Part shown: positions 1-6,230 of the stretch, in pieces
Layout: each line of letters starts with the position of its first letter
Position numbering within the stretch: position 1 is the stretch's first letter
Source of the DNA: an uncultured Kiloniellales bacterium
GTDB lineage: Bacteria > Pseudomonadota > Alphaproteobacteria > Kiloniellales > JAKSDN01
Length of the DNA stretch: 8,506 nucleotides
NCBI GenBank assembly: GCA_947259625.1
Contig: CAMYMY010000271.1
Span: 1 to 8,506, forward strand
Direction of reading: 5' to 3'
Program-made: the position numbers and the translations under genes
The notes under the pieces: generated by a model
What the model saw: only the letters and a program-made list of their open reading frames with translations
Told to the model about the DNA's origin: nothing
Database searches by the model: none

Positions 1-310
1 ACTTGTCTAGCTCCGGCGTCGGCGTGCCGCGGTGCTTGCCGCCGCCTTGCCAGCCCATCTCGCCCCAGCCGACGTCGTCGGCGAGGATGTAGACGATGTT
101 CGGCTTCTTGCCGAACTGCTTTTCCAGTGCCGCAAGCCTGGCGTTGATCTGCTTGTCCTCTGCGGCCCACTTGTCCTTGTTCTTCTCCTGGTACGCCAGG
201 AAGGGCGAATCGGGCTGAAAAGCCGGCGCAGCGCCGGGCACACTCATGATGGCCGCCGCCAGAGTGGCGAGCGGGAGTGTCAATGCTGATCGTCTGAGCT
301 TCTGTGTCAT
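1..310 (-). CDS. Arylsulfatase (sulfatase family), N-terminal part, exported
   Basis: Partial gene entering from the left edge; 103 residues are visible. The start ATG (308-310) has a good Shine-Dalgarno (GGGAGGA, about 9 nt upstream). Residues 1-30 look like a signal peptide: basic TQKLRR, a hydrophobic Leu/Ala core, and an AxA-type cleavage site near PGAAPA. A Lys/Glu-rich, probably helical segment (about 38-68) follows. Then comes the sulfatase N-terminal strand NIVYILADDVGWGEMGW (71-87), whose Asp78-Asp79 pair matches the calcium-binding aspartates of the alkaline-phosphatase/sulfatase fold. The segment RGTPTPELDK (94-103) fits the usual start of the family. The formylglycine Cys/Ser motif lies beyond the window, so catalytic competence cannot be judged. 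Known family role: hydrolysis of sulfate esters, here probably in the periplasm. It is divergent from an AraC-type regulator, which is a plausible controller (inference). Confidence 0.9.
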   Translation of the reverse strand, partial: MTQKLRRSALTLPLATLAAAIMSVPGAAPAFQPDSPFLAYQEKNKDKWAAEDKQINARLAALEKQFGKKPNIVYILADDVGWGEMGWQGGGKHRGTPTPELDK

Positions 311-350
311 CTGTTTCTATCCTCCCTGGTGGTCCAATCTGCTCTGCCGC

Positions 351-391
351 GAAAAATGGGGACAGAAAAACAGGGACGGTCCCTATTTTTC
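351..391. repeat. REP-like imperfect inverted repeat (GGGAC type)
   Basis: A 15-base arm at 351-365 (GAAAAATGGGGACAG) is the inverse complement of 377-391 at 13 of 15 positions, with an 11-base spacer. Inside the right half sits a second perfect palindrome, AGGGAC-G-GTCCCT (372-384). The A/T-rich ends with a GGGGACAG core resemble REP elements mobilised by REP-associated Y1 transposases (family knowledge from memory). No transposase is present in this window. It is only about 40 bases upstream of the sulfatase start, so it may also influence that gene's transcription. Confidence 0.55.
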
Positions 392-572
392 GGCCACGAA
401 AGCGGTATGGCCGTCGAGGTCGCCGCCGGCAGCGGCGCGCCGGCGCGCATGAGCACGGCCTTGCTCATCGGATTGCTGTCCTCTCGCCCTCGAACCTGCG
501 GCCCTTCGAGACCCTGGACGGATCGCAATATGCGGGTTTCGTCGGGCGTGCGCTATCCGCTTCGGGGCGGCA

Positions 573-590
573 GTGTCCACATGCGGACAC
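573..590. promoter_or_regulatory. 18-bp palindrome, possible operator
   Basis: GTGTCC (573-578) and GGACAC (585-590) are perfect 6-bp inverted arms around a 6-base centre (ACATGC). It lies about 100 bases upstream of the AraC-type gene in the divergent intergenic region. The size and symmetry suit a dimeric regulator, but AraC-family proteins usually bind direct repeats, so the binding protein is unknown. Confidence 0.3.
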
Positions 591-688
591 CGGGGTGATC
601 CACTTTCGGGGCCCGGGTGTGATAAGCTGCGATCGTAGGTCCCCGATTGCAGGTCGGAGGCCATCCGGAAGCATCGCAGGGGCCGCGC

Positions 689-1630
689 ATGGATCGATGG
701 GATATCGGGTTCGACGATCCCGAGGAGATGCCCGAGCGCATGGCGAGCCTCGCGGAAAATTTCGCGATTCGCCCGACCCGCCGGGGCGCGTACACGGCAC
801 GACTGAACGCCGTACGGCTCGGCGATGTCGCCCTGTTCAGAATCTCGATGACCGAAGCCCGGGTGACCGCTTCGGCTGGCCTCGGCTCTTTTTGCATCAA
901 CTTGCCCCTGTCTTCGCCGCTTCAAGCACATGTCGCGGGCCGGACAAGAACCTTCCTTCGTAACTCGGCCTACGCGGCAAACCCCGAGAACCCATTCGAC
1001 TTGCTGATGCCGGAAGACGGGGGCGCCATGGTCATGAACGTGTTCAGGCCGACGCTCGACGACTATGCGGCCGCGCTGGACGGCGGCACGGGCGGCGAGC
1101 CCCTCCGCCTGCCGAACCGGCTGCGTCTCGACCATCCGGCCGGGCGGGCGTTCCAGCGCTACCTGGCCTTCCTCTGGTCGGAGATCCAAGGTGGCAGCCC
1201 GCTCCTCGCCTCGGACCTCGTGGTCGAGGAGCTTGAAAAGGCGCTGCTCGGCTCGTTGCTGCTCGCGGCCGATCCCCGGCAAGACCGCGCCGAGGAGACC
1301 GTGCCCCCGGCCTATCTGCGCCGCGCCGTCGATTTCATCATGGCGCAGCTGGCGGAGCCGCTGTCACTCGGCCAGATCGCCGCGGCGGCGGGCGTCAACG
1401 CCAGAACGCTGCAAAGAAGCTTCCAGAAGGAGCACGGGTCGAGCGTGATGGCCCTGGTCCAGGAGCGCCGCCTCGAGCGGACGAACGCGCAGTTGAGCGC
1501 GGCCGATCCGGGCGTCGCATCCGTGACGGAGATCGCCTTGGACAACGGCTTCGCGCACTTGGGCCGGTTCTCGGCGGCCTACCGGCAGCGCTTCGGCGAG
1601 TATCCCTCCGAGACCCTGCGCCGGCCGTAG
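689..1630 (+). CDS. AraC-family transcriptional regulator
   Basis: 313 residues from ATG 689, preceded by AGGGG about 7 nt upstream. A TTG at 647 would add 14 residues of low-complexity character and is less likely. Residues about 20-190 form a beta-rich ligand-binding/dimerisation region of the AraC_binding_2 type (known for OxyR-independent AraC relatives; ligand unknown). Residues about 205-312 are a classical AraC double helix-turn-helix: the first HTH is around LSLGQIAAAAGVNARTLQRSF (225-245), the second around VTEIALDNGFAHLGRFSAAY (279-298), ending in RQRFGEYPSETLRR, the family's conserved C-terminus. The protein is full length for the family. It is divergent from an exported arylsulfatase; such pairs often reflect local regulation, so control of sulfate-ester use is a reasonable guess, not shown by the sequence. 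Confidence 0.93.
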   Translation: MDRWDIGFDDPEEMPERMASLAENFAIRPTRRGAYTARLNAVRLGDVALFRISMTEARVTASAGLGSFCINLPLSSPLQAHVAGRTRTFLRNSAYAANPENPFDLLMPEDGGAMVMNVFRPTLDDYAAALDGGTGGEPLRLPNRLRLDHPAGRAFQRYLAFLWSEIQGGSPLLASDLVVEELEKALLGSLLLAADPRQDRAEETVPPAYLRRAVDFIMAQLAEPLSLGQIAAAAGVNARTLQRSFQKEHGSSVMALVQERRLERTNAQLSAADPGVASVTEIALDNGFAHLGRFSAAYRQRFGEYPSETLRRP

Positions 1631-1634
1631 CGTT

Positions 1635-1655
1635 CCGGGGAGACCTGCCGGTTTT
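1635..1655 (+). terminator. Weak candidate terminator after the AraC gene
   Basis: CCGG (1635-1638) and CCGG (1648-1651) can form a short 4-bp stem followed by TTTT (1652-1655), starting 5 bases after the stop codon. The stem is short, so this is tentative. The larger palindromes at 1696-1856 could also stop transcription from both sides. Confidence 0.3.
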
Positions 1656-1695
1656 AACCATTATACCGAATCTCGAAGACCGTGACTCATGGCTT

Positions 1696-1856
1696 ATCCT
1701 TCGAGACGCGTTCTTCGAACGCTCCTCATCCTTCGACAGGCTCAGGATGAGGATGGGTGTTTCATATCAGCACCTCACCTCATGCTGAGCCTCCTCATCC
1801 CGAGCTTGTCGAGGGACGAAGCATGAGGAGCCGCCGGAGGCGGCGTCTCGAAGCAT
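1696..1856. repeat. Composite palindromic repeat element with 14-bp terminal inverted repeats
   Basis: The ends ATCCTTCGAGACGC (1696-1709) and GCGTCTCGAAGCAT (1843-1856) are inverted repeats matching at 13 of 14 positions. Next to each end is a perfect 6-bp hairpin with a 3-base loop: GCGTTC/GAACGC (1708-1722) and GCCGCC/GGCGGC (1830-1844). Inside lie TCCTCATCCT (1723-1732) with AGGATGAGGA (1744-1753), and CCTCATGCT (1778-1786) with AGCATGAGG (1820-1828). Repeats of this kind (CTCATCCTGAG..., TCTCGAAGGATGAG) are widespread in alphaproteobacterial intergenic regions. The element sits between the convergent AraC and icmF genes, so bidirectional termination is possible. Confidence 0.75.
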
Positions 1857-1888
1857 GCTGGTTGGGTCAGCATCTCCAGGATCTGGTA

Positions 1889-3262
1889 TTACATGTTCCG
1901 CCGGTACTGGCCGCCGACCTCGAAGAGCGCGTCGGTGATCTGGCCGAGCGAGCAGCAGCGCACCGCGTCCATCAGCACGGCGAAGACGTTGCCGCCGCCG
2001 GTCGCGGCCTGCTTGAGGCGTGCCAGCACGGCCGGCGCCTCCGCGGCGTGGCGCGACTGGAAGTCGCGCAGGCGGGTGATCTGGCCCTGCTTCTCCTCTT
2101 CGGTCGAGCGCCTGAGCTCGATCGGCCCCGGGTCCTTGGCGGCCTCGGGGTCGAGGAAGGTGTTGACGCCGACGATCGGCAGCGCGCCGTCGTGCTTCAG
2201 GCTCTCGTAGTGCAGGGATTCATCCTGGATCTTGCCGCGCTGATAGCCGGTCTCCATGGCACCCAGCACGCCGCCGCGCTCGCTCAGGCGCTCGAACTCC
2301 TGCAGAACCGCCTCCTCGACCAGGTCGGTCAGCTCCTCGATGATGAAGGCGCCCTGGCCCGGGTTCTCGTTCCCGGCCAGGCCCCACTCCTTGTTGATGA
2401 TCATCTGGATCGCCATGGCCCGGCGCACCGATTGGCCGGTCGGCGTGGTGTAGGCCTCGTCGTGGGCGTTGGTGTGCAGCGAGTTGCAGTTGTCGTAGAC
2501 GGCGATCAGCGCCTGCAGGGTCGTGCGGATGTCGTTGAAGTCCATCTCCTGGGCGTGCAGCGAGCGGCCCGAGGTCTGGATGTGGTACTTGAGCTTCTGG
2601 CTGCGCTCGTTGGCGCCGTACCTGTCGCGCAGGGCGGTCGCCCAGATGCGCCGCGCCACCCGCCCGATCACCGAATACTCCGGGTCCATGCCGTTTGAGA
2701 AGAAGAACGACAGGTTGGCCGCGAAATCGTCGATCTCCATGCCGCGCGCCAGGTAGGCCTCGACGTAGGTGAAGCCGTTGGCCAGCGTGAAGGCGAGCTG
2801 CGAGATCGGGTTCGCGCCCGCCTCGGCGATGTGGTAGCCGGAGATCGAGACCGAGTAGAAGTTCCGGACCCGGTGGTGGACGAAGTACTCCTGGATGTCC
2901 GCCATCATCCGGAGCGCGAACTCGATCGAGAAGATGCAGGTGTTCTGCCCCTGGTCCTCCTTGAGGATGTCGGCCTGCACCGTGCCGCGCACGGTCTCCA
3001 GCGCCCAGGCGCCGATCTTGTCGATCTCCTCGTCGGTCGGCGGCCGGCCGTTCTCGGCCTCGAAGCGCGCGGTCTGTTGGTCGATCGCGGTGTTGAAGTA
3101 CATCGCCAGGATGGTCGGCGCGGGCCCGTTGATGGTCATCGACACCGAGGTCATCGGGTGGCACAGGTCGAAGCCGTCGTAGAGCGCCTTCATGTCGTCC
3201 AGCGTGGCGATCGAGACGCCCGAGGTGCCGACCTTGCCGTAGATGTCCGGCCGCTCGTCCGG
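1889..3262 (-). CDS. IcmF C-terminal fragment: mutase substrate-binding barrel
   Basis: 457 codons in the second frame, opening just after an in-frame TGA (about 3269-3271) and beginning PDERPDIYGKVGTSGVS. The first in-frame ATG is at 3193 (MKALYDGFDL), with no convincing ribosome binding site, so independent translation is doubtful. Mutase hallmarks are MTSVSMTINGPAPTILA, DILKEDQGQNTCIF (Gln at 2945-2947 where methylmalonyl-CoA mutase has the carboxylate-binding Arg), SVSISGYHIAEAGANP (the conserved His near the cobalamin) and NGFTYVEAYLARGM. It ends in YRRNM with TAA at 1889-1891, a natural C-terminus. All key residues of this part look intact, suggesting the break is recent or artefactual. 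Confidence 0.75.
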   Translation of the reverse strand, partial: PDERPDIYGKVGTSGVSIATLDDMKALYDGFDLCHPMTSVSMTINGPAPTILAMYFNTAIDQQTARFEAENGRPPTDEEIDKIGAWALETVRGTVQADILKEDQGQNTCIFSIEFALRMMADIQEYFVHHRVRNFYSVSISGYHIAEAGANPISQLAFTLANGFTYVEAYLARGMEIDDFAANLSFFFSNGMDPEYSVIGRVARRIWATALRDRYGANERSQKLKYHIQTSGRSLHAQEMDFNDIRTTLQALIAVYDNCNSLHTNAHDEAYTTPTGQSVRRAMAIQMIINKEWGLAGNENPGQGAFIIEELTDLVEEAVLQEFERLSERGGVLGAMETGYQRGKIQDESLHYESLKHDGALPIVGVNTFLDPEAAKDPGPIELRRSTEEEKQGQITRLRDFQSRHAAEAPAVLARLKQAATGGGNVFAVLMDAVRCCSLGQITDALFEVGGQYRRNM

Positions 3263-5144
3263 GGAGGGTCACCGAATCGAAGGCGGTCGAGAGGCGCTTG
3301 GCCTCGCTGTCCCGGGACAGGTACTTGAAGCGCTCGTTGGTGCGGAAGGCGTCGCCCTCGCCGGCGAACATGCGCGTCGGGTCCTCGCTCTCGCGCTTGA
3401 AGGCGAAGATGCCGCCGGTATAGGGGAAGCTGCCGGGCAGGTTCTCCTCGAGCAGCCAGGTCAGGATGTCGCCGTGGTCCTCGAACCTGGGCAGCGCGAC
3501 CTTGGGGATCTTGGTGCCGGACAGCGACGTCGCCGTGAGCTTGGTGCGCACCTCCCGGTCGCGGATCCTGACCACGTACTCCTCGCCCGAGTAGCTCTCC
3601 TTCACCTTGGGCCAGATGTCGATCAGCTTGCGGCAGCGCGGATCGAGCGCCGCCTCGCGCTCGGCAATCAGCGCGTCGAGCGCCGCGCCGTCCTGGCCGG
3701 CGTCCGCCAGCATGCGCCTGGCCTCGCCGAGCTGCTGGCGCTCGCGGGCGACCGCCGCCTGTTCGCGCACGAAGCCGTGGTAGGCGCGCACCGTCTCGGC
3801 CACCTCGGCCAGATAGCGCTCGCGGCCGGCCGGCACCATGGCCGTGCGCGCCGAGGACGCCACGCCGTCGACCGGCGGCAGGGCGCTCGACCAGGTTCCC
3901 AGGCCGCGCGCGTTCAGGGCGTTCAGCAGGCCGTGGTAGAGCGCGGTCACACCGTCGTCGTTGAAGTGGGCTGCGATCGTGCCGTAGACCGGCATGTCCT
4001 CGGGCCGCTGCGAGAAGGCCTCGCGGCCGCGCTGGACCTGCTTGCGCACGTCGCGCAGCGCGTCCCGCGCGCCCCGGCGGTCGAACTTGTTGATCGCGAC
4101 GAGGTCGGCGAAGTCCAGCATGTCGATCTTCTCGAGCTGGCTGGCGGCGCCGAACTCCGGCGTCATGACGTAGAGCGAGCAGTCGACCTGCGAGACGATG
4201 CCGGCGTCGCCCTGGCCGATGCCCGGGGTCTCGACGATGACCAGGCCGAAGCCGGCCGCCTTGCAGGCGGCGATGATGTCGGGCAGGCAGGCCGGGGTCT
4301 CGCTCTCCGAGCCGCGGGTGGCGAGCGAGCGCATGTAGACCTGCGGGCCGTCGATCGCATTCATGCGGATGCGGTCGCCGAGCAGCGCGCCGCCGCTCTT
4401 GCGTTTCGAGGGGTCGATGGCGATCAGCGCGATGCGCCGCTCGGGATCGTCGAGGCGGAAGCGGCGCACCAGCTCGTCGGTCACCGAGGACTTGCCGGCG
4501 CCGCCGGTGCCGGTGATGCCGAGCACCGGGACCGCCGCCGCCTTCTCCGCCGCCTTGTGCAGTTCCGCCGTGAGGCCCGGATCCAGAACGCCGCCTTCCA
4601 GGGCCGTGACGACCCGCGCCAGGATCCGCCCGTCGCCGGCCAGCCCGTCGAGCGAGGCCGGCGGCTCCGCGGCCAGGTCGAAATCGGCTGTCTTTAGCAT
4701 GTCGTCGATGATGCCCTGCAGGCCCATCTGCTGGCCGTCCCCGGGCGCGTAGATGCGGGCTACGCCGTAGTCATGCAGCGCCTGGATCTCCTCGCGCACG
4801 ATGACCCCGCCGCCGCCGCCGAAGACCCGGACGTGGGCGCCGCCGCGCTCGCGCAGCAGATCGATCATGTACTTGAAGTACTCGACGTGGCCGCCCTGGT
4901 AGGAGCTGACGGCGATGCCCTGCACGTCCTCCTGGAGCGCCGCGGTGACGATCTCCTCGACCGAGCGGTTGTGGCCCAAGTGGATGACCTCGGCGCCCGA
5001 GCCCTGCAGGATGCGGCGGAAGATGTTGATCGAGGCGTCGTGGCCGTCGAACAGGCTGGTGGCGGTGACGAAGCGGACCTTGTGCTTCGCCTTGTAGGAT
5101 TTCTTCCTGGCCGGTGTCGGCTTTCGGATTCCTTCGTCCGGCAC
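2220..5144 (-). CDS. IcmF N-terminal product: B12-binding and GTPase domains, with out-of-frame tail
   Basis: This is what the written sequence encodes from the GTG start: 974 residues, of which only the first 627 are real IcmF (B12 domain, GTPase, linker and the first strands of the mutase barrel up to SVTL). From residue 628 the frame is wrong, and about 347 residues of Arg/Gly/Pro/Ala/His-rich text follow, typical of reading GC-rich coding DNA in the wrong frame. If made, the B12 and GTPase domains could fold but the mutase active site would be absent. Treat it as the front half of the gene at 1889-5144, not as a separate gene. Confidence 0.75.
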   Translation of the reverse strand: MPDEGIRKPTPARKKSYKAKHKVRFVTATSLFDGHDASINIFRRILQGSGAEVIHLGHNRSVEEIVTAALQEDVQGIAVSSYQGGHVEYFKYMIDLLRERGGAHVRVFGGGGGVIVREEIQALHDYGVARIYAPGDGQQMGLQGIIDDMLKTADFDLAAEPPASLDGLAGDGRILARVVTALEGGVLDPGLTAELHKAAEKAAAVPVLGITGTGGAGKSSVTDELVRRFRLDDPERRIALIAIDPSKRKSGGALLGDRIRMNAIDGPQVYMRSLATRGSESETPACLPDIIAACKAAGFGLVIVETPGIGQGDAGIVSQVDCSLYVMTPEFGAASQLEKIDMLDFADLVAINKFDRRGARDALRDVRKQVQRGREAFSQRPEDMPVYGTIAAHFNDDGVTALYHGLLNALNARGLGTWSSALPPVDGVASSARTAMVPAGRERYLAEVAETVRAYHGFVREQAAVARERQQLGEARRMLADAGQDGAALDALIAEREAALDPRCRKLIDIWPKVKESYSGEEYVVRIRDREVRTKLTATSLSGTKIPKVALPRFEDHGDILTWLLEENLPGSFPYTGGIFAFKRESEDPTRMFAGEGDAFRTNERFKYLSRDSEAKRLSTAFDSVTLPGRAAGHLRQGRHLGRLDRHAGRHEGALRRLRPVPPDDLGVDDHQRARADHPGDVLQHRDRPTDRALRGRERPAADRRGDRQDRRLGAGDRARHGAGRHPQGGPGAEHLHLLDRVRAPDDGGHPGVLRPPPGPELLLGLDLRLPHRRGGREPDLAARLHAGQRLHLRRGLPGARHGDRRFRGQPVVLLLKRHGPGVFGDRAGGAAHLGDRPARQVRRQRAQPEAQVPHPDLGPLAARPGDGLQRHPHDPAGADRRLRQLQLAAHQRPRRGLHHADRPIGAPGHGDPDDHQQGVGPGREREPGPGRLHHRGADRPGRGGGSAGVRAPERARRRAGCHGDRLSARQDPG

Positions 5145-5268
5145 GGTCTTCTCCTCGCACCCGCGGGACCCGCTTCATTGTCCCAGCCCCAGGGCGCAAT
5201 GCAACAGCGAATTGGGCGCCGGGCGGCCGAACCACACCCTCGCGGCCAGCCGAGCGTATCCGGCAAAG

Positions 5269-5290
5269 TTTACGTTTACGTCAACGTAAA
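5269..5290. promoter_or_regulatory. 22-bp near-perfect palindrome, probable operator of icmF (MerR/LiuR-like)
   Basis: TTTACGTTTAC (5269-5279) and GTCAACGTAAA (5280-5290) are inverse complements at 10 of 11 positions. The left half is a direct repeat of TTTACG. The site overlaps the -10 element and predicted transcription start of the icmF promoter. From memory, TTTACG/ACGTAAA palindromes are the kind bound by LiuR, a MerR-family regulator of branched-chain amino acid catabolism in proteobacteria. That assignment is inference, although it suits a gene for isobutyryl-CoA metabolism. Confidence 0.6.
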
Positions 5291-5315
5291 TACCTGCTCG
5301 GCAGAAGCCTGTCAA
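5287..5315 (-). promoter_or_regulatory. Sigma70-type promoter for icmF
   Basis: On the minus strand, a perfect -35 TTGACA (5310-5315) is followed after exactly 17 bases by TATTTA (5287-5292) as -10. The start of transcription would be near 5280, inside the palindrome, which fits repression by the bound regulator. The -10 matches the consensus only in its first half. An alternative -35, TTGACG, lies inside the palindrome itself (5279-5284) and could use a longer MerR-like spacing. Confidence 0.5.
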
Positions 5316-5413
5316 TGCGGGTACAGGAAATTCGAATATAGGATCGCTAAAACCCTGACCGACAAAGAGCGGTGGTGGATTGGAATTACAGCGATCCCTT
5401 CCCACAGTATGTC

Positions 5414-5491
5414 ATGGCCGGACTTGATCCGGCCATCCAGGGATTGCCGACCGCAAACACCATTCTGGATCGCCGGGTCAAGCCCGGCGAT
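5414..5491. repeat. Double-hairpin intergenic repeat (alphaproteobacterial type)
   Basis: Hairpin one: ATGGCCGGA (5414-5422), 5-base loop, TCCGGCCAT (5428-5436), perfect. Hairpin two: ATCGCCGGG (5469-5477), 5-base loop, CCCGGCGAT (5483-5491), perfect. CATCCAG after the first and CTGGAT before the second are themselves inverted, so the whole can close into one larger structure. This ATGGCCGG...CCGGGTCAAGCCCGG pattern is a familiar dispersed repeat of alphaproteobacterial genomes. No T-run follows on either strand, so it is not an ordinary intrinsic terminator. Confidence 0.75.
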
Positions 5492-5570
5492 GGCAAGAAG
5501 GTCTCGCTAACACATTGATATCGTGCATTTCATTTCGAGTCGGACTCTTAGGGCCGACGGCTCCGCGACG

Positions 5571-6143
5571 TCAGGCGATGAACTCGGTCCAGGGCATGGG
5601 GGTCGATTTGAGGCGCGCCGCCACGTCGGGGCCGCTGTCCGTCTGCAGGCGGCCCACGGCCTGCTGGACGGCGGGTCCGATCACCGCGGTATCGGCGTCC
5701 TCGGGAAACTCGCGCCAGACCATGTACTCGACCATGGCGGTCCGCCCCTGGCGGATCGGCAGCACGTTGAACGGCAGCGATTCCAGCACGAAGGCCTGGA
5801 ACGTGACCTCGTTGGCGGCCGGCGCGCTGGGCTCGACCCGCCAGCGCTCGTAGAGCACGTTGACCAGGGCCGTCTCGTGGCACTTCCCGAGCGCCTTGCC
5901 ACCCACCTCGGCCTTGTCCCAGCCCATCTCGTAGGCCGCCCGGGCGGCCGACCTCAGCCGCTCGGCGGAGCCCACGGCATCCGAGAATCCCGATGCCGGC
6001 TTGCCGATCCCTTCGGATCCGCGCGCGACGTTCGTATCCTGCCGGGCCTCGCCCCTGCGGACGCGGGTTCCCCCGAAGGCGCCCGCCGCAACAAGCCCGA
6101 TTACGATTACCAGCCCCCCAGCCAGAATCAGACCGATTTCCAT
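5571..6143 (-). CDS. Membrane-anchored protein of unknown function
   Basis: 190 residues from ATG (6141-6143); an AGGGG lies about 8 bases upstream. I do not recognise the family. Residues 3-24 (IGLILAGGLVIVIGLVAAGAFG) form one strongly hydrophobic segment with no cleavage site, followed by basic residues (RVRRG). It is probably an N-terminal membrane anchor with the rest outside the membrane. A hydrophilic linker (about 28-55) leads to a globular part with helices around SAERLRSAARAAYEMGWDKAE and an alternating hydrophobic section VTFQAFVLESLPFNVLPIR and TAMVEYMVWREFP. Only one Cys (near GKCHET) is present. It is codirectional with icmF but 426 bases away with repeats between, and divergent from the metY unit, so it is probably a single-gene unit. 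The frame, codon use and plausible protein composition support it as a real gene. Confidence 0.7.
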   Translation of the reverse strand: MEIGLILAGGLVIVIGLVAAGAFGGTRVRRGEARQDTNVARGSEGIGKPASGFSDAVGSAERLRSAARAAYEMGWDKAEVGGKALGKCHETALVNVLYERWRVEPSAPAANEVTFQAFVLESLPFNVLPIRQGRTAMVEYMVWREFPEDADTAVIGPAVQQAVGRLQTDSGPDVAARLKSTPMPWTEFIA

Positions 6144-6230
6144 TTCCTAGCCCCTCTACCTGATCTTCGAGCCCATACCCCCTTGTAGTAGACCCTGGAC
6201 ATAACCTCGCCGTACATCGGCGAAAGTCCT

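Larger units (their letters stand above)
311..688. other. Divergent intergenic region, sulfatase / AraC regulator
   Basis: 378 bases without a convincing gene. It contains the sulfatase ribosome binding site (about 319-325), a REP-like inverted repeat (351-391), a very GC-rich GCCGGC/GCGCGC patch (about 420-450) and an 18-bp palindrome (573-590). Several frames stay open here, but none has family-like sequence. Control sites for both divergent genes must lie here; no convincing -35/-10 pair was found. Confidence 0.6.
1889..5144 (-). pseudogene. icmF: Fused isobutyryl-CoA mutase (IcmF), frame-broken
   Basis: Known role: adenosylcobalamin-dependent interconversion of isobutyryl-CoA and n-butyryl-CoA, with its own G-protein chaperone in the same chain. 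The start is GTG (5142-5144) with Shine-Dalgarno AGGAG six bases upstream. Layout: B12 domain, residues about 20-150, with FDGHDAS carrying the cobalt-ligand His35; MeaI-type GTPase about 205-420 with GTGGAGKS (212-219), ETPGIGQ (305-311) and NKFD (352-355); linker; mutase barrel from about 545. Reading is in frame through VTL (627, to 3264) and resumes one base later as PDERPDIYGK. Relatives have a YGED-like segment there, so about 11 bases seem missing; restoring them gives 1088 residues, the family's usual length. Phe580 and the Gln of DQGQN (2945-2947) replace the Tyr and Arg of methylmalonyl-CoA mutase, indicating isobutyryl specificity. As written the enzyme cannot be made whole. It could be a true lesion or an assembly error. 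Confidence 0.88.
5145..5570. other. Region upstream of icmF, no gene
   Basis: 426 bases between the unknown gene ending at 5571 and the icmF start at 5144. It holds the icmF ribosome binding site (5151-5155), a likely leader of about 135 bases, a sigma70-type promoter overlapped by a long palindrome (5269-5315), and a double-hairpin repeat (5414-5491). No frame in it has recognisable protein sequence. Confidence 0.7.

Noticed and set aside
307..528. 73-codon minus-strand frame reading through the REP-like repeat
   Set aside because: It overlaps the repeat and the sulfatase ribosome binding site; the sequence has no family character, so it is probably chance.
383..1282. 299-codon open frame on the minus strand opposite the AraC gene
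   Set aside because: The translation is Arg/Gly-rich with no family character, and the plus-strand frame is a textbook AraC protein. It is a GC-driven shadow.
1757..2698. 313-codon plus-strand frame opposite the mutase domain
   Set aside because: It begins inside the palindromic repeat and runs antisense to conserved mutase sequence; no family features.
3260..3272. Programmed ribosomal frameshift in icmF
   Set aside because: There is no slippery heptamer with a downstream structure, and several conserved residues are missing at the junction, so a shift would not restore the normal protein.
3243..4697. 484-codon open frame on the plus strand opposite icmF
   Set aside because: Composition is typical of antisense to GC-rich coding DNA (Leu/Val/Ala/Arg/Asp/Gly). 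The opposite strand holds clear B12 and GTPase motifs over the same bases.
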